A stretch of DNA of 64,000 nt from JBJKRF01 sp046704785 (GTDB lineage: Bacteria > Chloroflexota > Anaerolineae > Anaerolineales > Villigracilaceae): NCBI GenBank assembly GCA_046704785.1, contig JBJKRF010000055.1, forward strand, positions 1 through 64,000. Reading direction: 5' to 3'. Positions within the stretch are counted from its first letter, which is position 1. Every line of letters starts with the position of its first letter. The position numbers were made by a program, and so were the translations under genes. The notes under the pieces were generated by a model, which worked only from the letters and a program-made list of their open reading frames with translations, was not told where the DNA came from and ran no database searches. Positions 8,424-15,264 of this stretch are shown one piece after another.

Positions 8424-8957
8424 TTGACTGTTCTGAAAAAAATCCCTAGTCTCGATAAAATTTTGTCCGTTTTTGGTGTCATCGTTTTGTTGACTTATAC
8501 ATGGATGCTGCTTTGGTTTTTCTGGATATTTCCAAGCTGGCTCCATTTTTTGTCGTTGGGGGAGATCTTGGTTGTTCTCTCTTATCCGATGTCCATCACT
8601 TTGCTGGATAGTTTATTGGTTTTGATTGCCCTGTTGCTCTTATGTATTGTACTTCCCAAAAAATGGTTTTATGATTGCTTTGTTGAAGTTGCCGTTCCGC
8701 TTACGGTTTTTGGCTTGGCGTACTTGATGTATTTTTCTTACCTGTTTCAAAGGATTGATGATTTCCCGCGTGCGTTGTTTGAGTGGTCCCCGCTGATTGT
8801 TCTCTTTATCTGCGTTGCCTCATTTCTGGTTGCGCGAGTTGGTATTTTCCGTAAGTGGATCGGCGAATTTGCAGATCAAGCGACTATTTTTGTGTATCTT
8901 TTACTGCCTTTGAGCTTGCTTTCGTTGGTCGTAGTTCTCGTTCGGAATCTCTTTTAG
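8424..8957 (+). CDS. Polytopic membrane protein of unknown function
   Basis: 177 residues, mostly hydrophobic, with about five membrane segments: ILSVFGVIVLLTYTWMLLWFF, SITLLDSLLVLIALLLLCIVL, VAVPLTVFGLAYLMYFSYLF, WSPLIVLFICVASFLVARV and IFVYLLLPLSLLSLVVVLV. I recognise no family. The TTG at 8424 is used because GGAGAAG lies just upstream and a strong -10 box is close. It is 16 bases upstream of a Tat-exported phosphatase-superfamily enzyme and very likely co-transcribed with it. It may supply the membrane part of the same cell-envelope function, but that is only inferred from the pairing. Confidence 0.7.
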   Translation: MTVLKKIPSLDKILSVFGVIVLLTYTWMLLWFFWIFPSWLHFLSLGEILVVLSYPMSITLLDSLLVLIALLLLCIVLPKKWFYDCFVEVAVPLTVFGLAYLMYFSYLFQRIDDFPRALFEWSPLIVLFICVASFLVARVGIFRKWIGEFADQATIFVYLLLPLSLLSLVVVLVRNLF

Positions 8958-8973
8958 CGTGGAGTTTGCGTAG

Positions 8974-10497
8974 ATGCCCGTTTCGAATCGTCGTGACTTT
9001 TTAAAGATAGCTTCTATTTTGCCTGCTTCTGCATTGATTTCCAGTTTACTTCCAAAGGCGGTCTCGTCCATGGCACAGGGGACGGGTGAGGGGCCAAAGA
9101 TCGTTATCCTGCTTTTTGACGCCATGAGTGCCAGGAACCTTTCTGTATATGGCTACCACCGAAAGACGACGCCCAACCTGGAACGTTTTGCAGAACGGGC
9201 TACGGTGTTTCATTCGCATTATGCCGGTGGAAATTTCACGATCCCTGGTACGGCTTCCTTGCTGACCGGCACCTATCCGTGGACTCATCGTGCCATCAAT
9301 GATGGTGGCCTCGTTGCGCGTAATCTCACATCTCATAATATGTTCAATGCTTTTGGGAAGGATATCAACCGCATTGCCTTTGGGCAGAACGTCTGGGCCA
9401 GTTTTATCCTTAGCCAATTTAAAGATGATATCGATCAATTGTTTCAACCAGGTGCTTTTGGTGGATTGAGCTATCTCGTTGGTAGTAAGTTCCCCGACGA
9501 AAACCTTGCATATCGCGCATTTGATGATTTTGCGTTCGATGTGACCCAACCCTCGCCCTCGCTTCTTTTGGGCAACATGCAGAAGTACCTTTTTTACCAT
9601 GACACCAAGGTGCTGGAAGCACAGTCGAAAGACTACCCTCGTGGGGTGCCCAGGAATATCAATTACGCGTTAGATTTTCGTCTCGACTTTTTGTTTTCGG
9701 GTATGTTGAATCTCGTGGAAGGTTTGAGCGCTTCCCATATCGCGTATTTACACATTCTCCCACCCCACGCGCCGTATCGGCCAACTAAAAAGTTCTATGG
9801 AAAGTTTACTGGGAACTGGCATCCGGAACCTAAGCCGCGTAACAGGCTTTCGGTGGGCGCTTCGAATGCAACCATTAACGATGCCCGACTCAATTACGAC
9901 GAATATATTGCCAGCGCCGACGATGAATTTGGGCGTTTCTTCGACAAACTCGAACGTTCGGGCCTTCTGGATAATAGTTACTTGATCGTGACCTCTGACC
10001 ATGGCGAGATGCTCGAGCGAGGCGAGATACATCATTCCACGCCGCTTTTGTATGATCCGGTAGTCCATGTCCCTTTGTTGATTTCCGCTCCCGGGCAACG
10101 TTCCCGCAAAGACGTTCATGCGTTTACCAACGCCGTGGATGTGCTTCCCACGCTCGTATCCCTCGCCGGCAAGAACGCTCCCGATTGGTGCGAGGGCGCC
10201 CTCTTGCCGGAATTTGGCGGGATTGTGGACCCACAGCGCAGCACCTTTACGGTGGAAGCCAAACTGAGCAATGCCTTTGCGCCGCTAAGCGTTGCGACGG
10301 TTGCCATGCGTAAAGAGCCCTATAAACTGATCTATTACACGGGATACGAGAAAGAAGACTCTTTCGAACTGTATAACCTGGTCGATGACATCGAAGAGTT
10401 GGACGATTTGTACCCCAGGCAACCGGCCATTGCCAAGGCGATGAAGGAAGAGTTGCTCGACCGCTTTCACCAGGCGAACAAACCTTACCAACACTGA
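8974..10497 (+). CDS. Tat-exported alkaline-phosphatase-superfamily (sulfatase-fold) enzyme with threonine nucleophile
   Basis: 507 residues. The N-terminus SNRRDFLK plus a hydrophobic stretch is a twin-arginine signal, so it acts outside the membrane. The sulfatase/phosphotransferase fold is shown by the metal ligands in ILLFDAMSARNLSVYGY, HILPPHAPYRP and VTSDHGEML. At the position where true sulfatases have Cys/Ser-x-Pro-x-Arg for formylglycine, this protein has TIPGT, with Thr89. A Thr nucleophile is typical of lipoteichoic-acid synthase-like and phosphoethanolamine transferases. It is therefore more likely a phosphotransferase or phosphodiesterase acting on envelope polymers than a sulfatase. 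It follows the membrane protein gene by 16 bases and ends one base before the convergent mutS. Confidence 0.85.
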   Translation: MPVSNRRDFLKIASILPASALISSLLPKAVSSMAQGTGEGPKIVILLFDAMSARNLSVYGYHRKTTPNLERFAERATVFHSHYAGGNFTIPGTASLLTGTYPWTHRAINDGGLVARNLTSHNMFNAFGKDINRIAFGQNVWASFILSQFKDDIDQLFQPGAFGGLSYLVGSKFPDENLAYRAFDDFAFDVTQPSPSLLLGNMQKYLFYHDTKVLEAQSKDYPRGVPRNINYALDFRLDFLFSGMLNLVEGLSASHIAYLHILPPHAPYRPTKKFYGKFTGNWHPEPKPRNRLSVGASNATINDARLNYDEYIASADDEFGRFFDKLERSGLLDNSYLIVTSDHGEMLERGEIHHSTPLLYDPVVHVPLLISAPGQRSRKDVHAFTNAVDVLPTLVSLAGKNAPDWCEGALLPEFGGIVDPQRSTFTVEAKLSNAFAPLSVATVAMRKEPYKLIYYTGYEKEDSFELYNLVDDIEELDDLYPRQPAIAKAMKEELLDRFHQANKPYQH

Positions 10498-10498
10498 T

Positions 10499-13060
10499 CT
10501 ATTGCGACAGGTACTTTTTCTGCCACTCGAATAATTTATTCAAGGCCTCGATGGGGGAAAGTTCGTTGATGTTGAGTTTTTTTAGTTCGTCCAACAAGGG
10601 ATTGGTCTCCGGAAAGAGCGCTACTTGCTGCGCGGCCACCGGATTGATCTTGACGGCCCGCCCCGACGTTTTTTCCAGCTCTGACATGATCTCGTCGGCG
10701 CGCTGGATGATGGGGTGCGGCAGCCCGGCCAACTGAGCCACGTGGATGCCGTAGGAACGGTCGGCGCCACCGGGGATGATCTTATGTAGGAAGATCACAC
10801 GCCCCTCCGCCTCTGTAACCGCCACGTTGTAGTTTCTCACCCCCGGAAGAAGTTCCGCCAACTGCGTCAACTCGTGGTAATGTGTGGCGAAGAGACTCTT
10901 CGCGCGCAATTGGGGATTGTTGTGGATGTATTCGACCACAGCCCAGGCAATCGACACACCATCGTAGGTGCTGGTGCCGCGCCCGATCTCGTCGAGGATG
11001 AGTAACGAGCGTGGCGTGGCGTGATGCAAAATATTGGCCGTTTCGATCATCTCGACCATGAAAGTGGACTGCCCGGCGTGGATTTCATCCTGTGCACCAA
11101 TGCGCGTGAAAATGCGATCCACCAGCCCGATTTTGGCCGAAGCTGCCGGCACGAAGCTGCCCATCTGCGCCATCAAAGCGATCAGGGCTGCCTGCCGCAG
11201 GTAGGTGGATTTTCCAGACATGTTCGGCCCGGTAATGACGCGGACGCGCTCACCCGCTTCGAACAGGATGTCGTTGGGGATGTAGCGCTCGCCGCGCAAA
11301 CTGCTTTCGACGACCGCGTGACGCCCCTCATGGACTTCGAATACGTCCTCCTCGACGACATCAGGCCGCACATAGCCTCCCAGCGCGGCGGCCTGGGCCA
11401 GCGCAGCCAGACAGTCGAGTTCGGCCAGCGCGCGCGCTGTGTTGAGCAACTGGTGGGCCGCGCTGGATAGCTGCGCGCAGATTTCTTTGAAGAGCCGCAA
11501 TTCGATCTCGCGGATGCGTTCTTCCGCGTTGAGCACCAATGTCTCGTATTCCTTCATCTCTGGCGTGATATAGCGTTCGGCGTTGACGAGCGTCTGCTTG
11601 CGGATGTAATCCTCCGGCGCGTTGGCAGTTTGGCCTTGTGAGACCTCGATGTAGTAGCCGAAGACTTTGTTATAGCCCACTTTGAGCGTTTTGATGCCCG
11701 TCCGGGCGCGTTCGACGGACTCCAGGTTGTTGATCCAGTCGCGGGCGTGAGCGGAGGCCTCGATGACGCCGTCCAGTTCGGCGGCGTATCCGGGGCGGAT
11801 GACGCCTGTATTTTGGAGCGTCGCGGGCGGGTCGTCGGCGATGGCCGTCTTCAGCAGGGCAGCCTGCTGCTCGCATGGCGACAAAAGCTTCAGGGTGGCT
11901 GCGAGCGGCGCAGCCTCGGCGGGGAGAGTCGCTCGCGCGGCGGGGATTTGTTCCAGGGTGTCGCGCAGGGCAACGAGGTCGCGCGGCTGCGCATGTCCCG
12001 ACAAAATGCGGTTCGTCAGACGTTCGAGGTCGGCCAGGGGCTTGAGCGCGGTGCGCAGCTCGGCGCGTTGCAAGCCGTCATCGAAGAAGAAGGTCACGCC
12101 ACTCTGGCGGGCGCGGATCTTGGACAGGTCGAGCAAGGGCTGCGAGACCCACTGGCGCAGCAGGCGTTTGCCCATGGGCGTAACCGTATGGTCGAGCACG
12201 CCCAGTAGGGAGCCTTTGATTTCGCCTTGCATGCTTTCGGTGAGTTCCAGGTTGCGGCGGGTGGCGGCATCGAGGGTCATGAACTCGCTGAGGCTGTACA
12301 GGCGCAGGCCGGTGAGCAGGTTGAGTGAATTCGGTTCGGTTTCTTTGAGATATTGGAGGATGCCCCCGGCGGCGCGGACGGCGAGACGCCGGTCTTTGAG
12401 CCCGAATCCGTCCAGTGTGGAGGCGCCGAAGTGTTGCAGCAGCGCTTCGCTGGTGCGGCCCGGTTCGAAACGCCAGGCCGGCCATGCAGTGAGCTGACCG
12501 GGCACGCCGTTGGGGAATGTCAGGTTATCGGGGTAGACGATTTCCGCCGGGCGCAGACGGGTCAGTTCGGCGCGCAGGGGCGAACCATCGGCCAGGTCGA
12601 TTTCGGTGACGGCAAATTCTCCCGTGGTGATGTCCACATAGGCGATTCCGGCGCGATCTCCGTCGCTGACGATGGCGCTGAGATAGTTGTTGGCGTCACC
12701 GGGCAGCATGCCCGGTTCGACGATGGTGCCCGGCGTGACGACACGCACGACCTGACGCGGCACCAGCCCTTTGACCGGCGTGTCACTCATCTGTTCGCAA
12801 ATGGCGACGTGGTAGCCTTTTTCGATCAACCGCGAGAGGTAGTTCTCGACTGCGTGATAAGGGATGCCGGCCAGCGGAGCGCGCAATCCTTTGCCAATGG
12901 GGCGCGAAGTCAGGACGATATCCAGCTCGCGAGAGACCACTTCGGCGTCCTCATCAAAGGTTTCGTAAAAGTCGCCAAGGCGGAAGAACAAGATGGCATT
13001 GGGGTATTGACGTTTGGTGTCCAGATACTGTTGACGGACGGGGGTGACATCATCAGACAT
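10499..13060 (-). CDS. mutS: DNA mismatch repair protein MutS
   Basis: 853 residues, the usual MutS length. The N-terminal mismatch-binding domain has the Phe-x-Glu motif in FRLGDFYETFDEDA. The ATPase has Walker A GPNMSGKSTYLRQA, Walker B SLLILDEIGRGTSTYDG and the ATHYHEL switch. It recognises mispaired bases and, with MutL (not in this window), starts repair. No Shine-Dalgarno sequence precedes the ATG at 13060. Instead TAAAAT ends six bases before it, so the mRNA is probably leaderless. The C-terminal part includes the short tail EKTSGRAVKINPVAAQQVALF leading to the dimer/tetramer region. Confidence 0.97.
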   Translation of the reverse strand: MSDDVTPVRQQYLDTKRQYPNAILFFRLGDFYETFDEDAEVVSRELDIVLTSRPIGKGLRAPLAGIPYHAVENYLSRLIEKGYHVAICEQMSDTPVKGLVPRQVVRVVTPGTIVEPGMLPGDANNYLSAIVSDGDRAGIAYVDITTGEFAVTEIDLADGSPLRAELTRLRPAEIVYPDNLTFPNGVPGQLTAWPAWRFEPGRTSEALLQHFGASTLDGFGLKDRRLAVRAAGGILQYLKETEPNSLNLLTGLRLYSLSEFMTLDAATRRNLELTESMQGEIKGSLLGVLDHTVTPMGKRLLRQWVSQPLLDLSKIRARQSGVTFFFDDGLQRAELRTALKPLADLERLTNRILSGHAQPRDLVALRDTLEQIPAARATLPAEAAPLAATLKLLSPCEQQAALLKTAIADDPPATLQNTGVIRPGYAAELDGVIEASAHARDWINNLESVERARTGIKTLKVGYNKVFGYYIEVSQGQTANAPEDYIRKQTLVNAERYITPEMKEYETLVLNAEERIREIELRLFKEICAQLSSAAHQLLNTARALAELDCLAALAQAAALGGYVRPDVVEEDVFEVHEGRHAVVESSLRGERYIPNDILFEAGERVRVITGPNMSGKSTYLRQAALIALMAQMGSFVPAASAKIGLVDRIFTRIGAQDEIHAGQSTFMVEMIETANILHHATPRSLLILDEIGRGTSTYDGVSIAWAVVEYIHNNPQLRAKSLFATHYHELTQLAELLPGVRNYNVAVTEAEGRVIFLHKIIPGGADRSYGIHVAQLAGLPHPIIQRADEIMSELEKTSGRAVKINPVAAQQVALFPETNPLLDELKKLNINELSPIEALNKLFEWQKKYLSQ

Positions 13061-13072
13061 GCGTTGATTTTA
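13061..13072 (-). promoter_or_regulatory. -10 box abutting mutS (leaderless start)
   Basis: TAAAAT at 13072-13067 followed by CAACGC and the ATG. The segment GTTAAAATCAACGCATG is identical to that in front of the dehydrogenase gene at 15265. No clear -35 box or ribosome binding site. Confidence 0.45.
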
Positions 13073-13208
13073 ACCGCTTTTGCGGGGCCGGTGGCTTTCG
13101 AGAACGACAGTTCTTTGACTCAGCATGACTCTTCTGCTTTTGTTATCAACTGGAGGCTAAACAGGATAAATGAAAGGTATACCAATGACAAATATCCGTC
13201 AAATATCG

Positions 13209-13236
13209 CTCACAGAATTGCAAACTGCGCTATAAT
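13209..13236 (+). promoter_or_regulatory. Probable promoter of the sugar ABC ATPase gene
   Basis: Perfect TATAAT at 13231-13236; a weak CTCACA (13209-13214) lies 16 bases upstream. The leader would be about 30 bases, ending in the GGAGG site at 13261-13265. Confidence 0.5.
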
Positions 13237-13271
13237 GAACCCACTATACTCTCGTGAAATGGAGGTTTTGA

Positions 13272-14372
13272 ATGGCCAGTGTAACGTATGACCATGTGAC
13301 AAAGGAGTTCGGAGAGGTTGTTGCTGTTAACAGTCTCAACATGGAAATCCATGACAAGGAATTCCTGGTCTTCGTCGGCCCGTCGGGATGTGGAAAAACG
13401 ACGGCGCTGCGTTTGCTTGCCGGCTTGGAAGAGATTAGCGATGGCCGGATTTTGATCGGGGACCGCGTGGTCAACGATGTTGCCCCAAAAGATCGCGATA
13501 TTGCGATGGTATTCCAGTCTTACGCCTTGTATCCTCATCTGAGTGTTTATGACAACATGGCCTTCAGCCTCAAGTTGCGTGGGACGCCCAAGGCCGAGAT
13601 CAAACGGCGTGTTGGAGAGGCGGCTGATATCCTGGGCATCGGCGAGATGCTTGACCGCAAGCCGCGCCAGCTTTCTGGTGGTCAACGTCAGCGTGTGGCC
13701 GTTGGTCGGGCGATCGTCCGCCAGCCGCGCGTCTTCCTCTTCGACGAACCACTCTCGAACCTGGACGCCAAACTGCGTGTGGAAACACGCGCCAATATCA
13801 GCAAACTGCATCAAAGCCTGCAAACTACCTTCATCTATGTGACCCACGATCAGACGGAAGCCATGACGATGGCCAGTCGTATCGCAGTCGTGAATAAAGG
13901 TCAGTTACAACAGTTGGATACGCCGAAGACCTTGTATGACCGCCCGGCGAACCTCTTCGTGGCTGGCTTCATTGGTTCGCCGGCCATGAATTTCTTCCCC
14001 GCCAAGCTCAAGCGGGATGGCGGCAAACTCTTCGTGGAAACCGATGGATTCTCGGTTCTGATTCCCGAACATCGCGCTGGCACTTACCAGTCTCTGGCTG
14101 ACAAGAAAGTTGTCTTTGGAATCCGGCCCGAGGATGTTAAAAATCCTCACTTCCTGCCGCCGAACATTCATGCTGAAACGTTGACCTGCAAAGTGGATGT
14201 TATCGAGTTGATGGGGAACGAGATCATCTTGTACATGGTCAGCGGCAGCAATAATTTTGTCGCGCGCGTTGATCCGCGCACCGATTTCAAAGTCGGAGAT
14301 GAGGTGCAAGTTGCCCTCAATATGGACAACTTCCATATCTTCGACGCGGAGACCGAATTGGCGGTCCGCTAG
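13272..14372 (+). CDS. Carbohydrate-type ABC transporter ATPase (MalK/UgpC/MsiK family)
   Basis: 366 residues. The nucleotide domain has Walker A GPSGCGKTTALR, Q-loop MVFQSYALYPH, signature LSGGQRQRVAVGRAIV, Walker B VFLFDEPLSNLDAKLR and switch VTHDQTEAMT. A C-terminal MalK-type TOBE/OB regulatory part (VFGIRPEDVKN and after) follows from about residue 235. No permease or binding protein is adjacent, so it may be a shared ATPase that energises several sugar importers, as MsiK or MsmK do. The ATG at 13272 has GGAGG upstream. A terminator follows directly. Confidence 0.92.
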   Translation: MASVTYDHVTKEFGEVVAVNSLNMEIHDKEFLVFVGPSGCGKTTALRLLAGLEEISDGRILIGDRVVNDVAPKDRDIAMVFQSYALYPHLSVYDNMAFSLKLRGTPKAEIKRRVGEAADILGIGEMLDRKPRQLSGGQRQRVAVGRAIVRQPRVFLFDEPLSNLDAKLRVETRANISKLHQSLQTTFIYVTHDQTEAMTMASRIAVVNKGQLQQLDTPKTLYDRPANLFVAGFIGSPAMNFFPAKLKRDGGKLFVETDGFSVLIPEHRAGTYQSLADKKVVFGIRPEDVKNPHFLPPNIHAETLTCKVDVIELMGNEIILYMVSGSNNFVARVDPRTDFKVGDEVQVALNMDNFHIFDAETELAVR

Positions 14373-14388
14373 TTTCTCGATGAAAACC

Positions 14389-14416
14389 AACCGCCAGGCG
14401 CTTGCGCCTGGCGGTT
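14389..14416 (+). terminator. Terminator between the ABC ATPase gene and gpmA
   Basis: AACCGCCAGGCG (14389-14400) pairs with CGCCTGGCGGTT (14405-14416), loop CTTG. The T run is short (TTTATC), and gpmA begins 22 bases later, so read-through is possible. Confidence 0.7.
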
Positions 14417-14438
14417 TATCATGTCTGTAGGAGTCGTA

Positions 14439-15194
14439 ATGGAAGCAAAATATAAACTTGTCCTCGTCCGTCATGGACAAAGCACCTGGAACCTGGAAAA
14501 TCGCTTTACCGGTTGGACCGATGTCGATTTGACAGACCAGGGGCGCGCCGAAGCGCACGCCGCCGGGGAACTGCTGCGTGAAGGTGGTTATACCTTCGAT
14601 GTGGCTTACACCTCCGTGCTCAAGCGCGCCATCAAAACACTGTGGATCATCCTCGACGAAATGCAACTGGAATGGCTCCCTGTTTTCCGCGCCTGGCAGC
14701 TTAACGAACGCCATTATGGCTCGTTGCAGGGCCTGAACAAGGCCGAGATGGCCGTCAAGTTCGGGGAGGAACAGGTCAAGATCTGGCGACGCAGCTACGA
14801 CGTTCCGCCGCCAGCCCTGGAACTGGACGATGAGCGCCATCCGCGCTTCGACCGCCGCTATACGAGCCTCAAGCCGGATGAACTCCCGGCGACCGAATCC
14901 CTCAAGCTTACGCTCGAACGCGTCCTGCCTTATTGGCACGGCACCCTCGCACCGGCGATTAAATCGGGCCAGCGTGTGCTGGTTGCCGCCCACGGCAACA
15001 GCCTGCGCGCCATGGTCAAGTATCTGGACGATATTTCGGACGCAGAAATCCCCGGTCTCAATATTCCCACGGGTATCCCGCTGGTCTACGAACTGGATGA
15101 AAATCTAAAGCCCGTCAAACATTATTATTTGGGAGACCCCGAAGAAGTCGCCAAGGCCGCCGCCGCAGTGGCTGCTCAAGGGAAAGCAAAATAA
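14439..15194 (+). CDS. gpmA: 2,3-bisphosphoglycerate-dependent phosphoglycerate mutase
   Basis: 251 residues. It interconverts 3- and 2-phosphoglycerate in glycolysis and gluconeogenesis. The phosphohistidine is in LVLVRHGQSTWN; other signatures are NRFTGWTDVDLT, LNERHYGSLQGLNK and the second histidine in LVAAHGNSLRAMVKYLD. The ATG at 14439 is preferred to 14421 because AGGAG lies six bases ahead of it and family members begin close to the KLVLVRHG strand. The Ala/Lys-rich C-terminal tail (VAKAAAAVAAQGKAK) is slightly longer than usual. Confidence 0.95.
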   Translation: MEAKYKLVLVRHGQSTWNLENRFTGWTDVDLTDQGRAEAHAAGELLREGGYTFDVAYTSVLKRAIKTLWIILDEMQLEWLPVFRAWQLNERHYGSLQGLNKAEMAVKFGEEQVKIWRRSYDVPPPALELDDERHPRFDRRYTSLKPDELPATESLKLTLERVLPYWHGTLAPAIKSGQRVLVAAHGNSLRAMVKYLDDISDAEIPGLNIPTGIPLVYELDENLKPVKHYYLGDPEEVAKAAAAVAAQGKAK

Positions 15195-15222
15195 AAAATT
15201 TGGCTGCTGACAAATGCAGTAT

Positions 15223-15248
15223 CGCCCGGACTGGAAGTCCGGGCGTTT
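15223..15248 (+). terminator. Terminator after gpmA
   Basis: CGCCCGGACT (15223-15232) pairs with AGTCCGGGCG (15236-15245) around GGA, followed by TTT. It lies only five bases before the -10 box of the next gene. Confidence 0.7.
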
Positions 15249-15252
15249 GCGT

Positions 15253-15264
15253 TAAAATCAACGC
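15253..15264 (+). promoter_or_regulatory. -10 box abutting the FAD/Fe-S dehydrogenase gene (leaderless start)
   Basis: TAAAAT (15253-15258), then CAACGC and ATG. There is no ribosome binding site. The 17-base string GTTAAAATCAACGCATG is shared with mutS. Confidence 0.45.

Noticed and set aside
12353..13291. Long open frame (312 codons) antisense to mutS
   Set aside because: mutS is unmistakable on the other strand; the antisense product matches no family I recognise and has no ribosome binding site. It results from codon bias.
13905..14993. Open frame of 362 codons antisense to the sugar ABC ATPase and gpmA
   Set aside because: It spans two clear genes and their terminator on the opposite strand, which a real gene would not tolerate.
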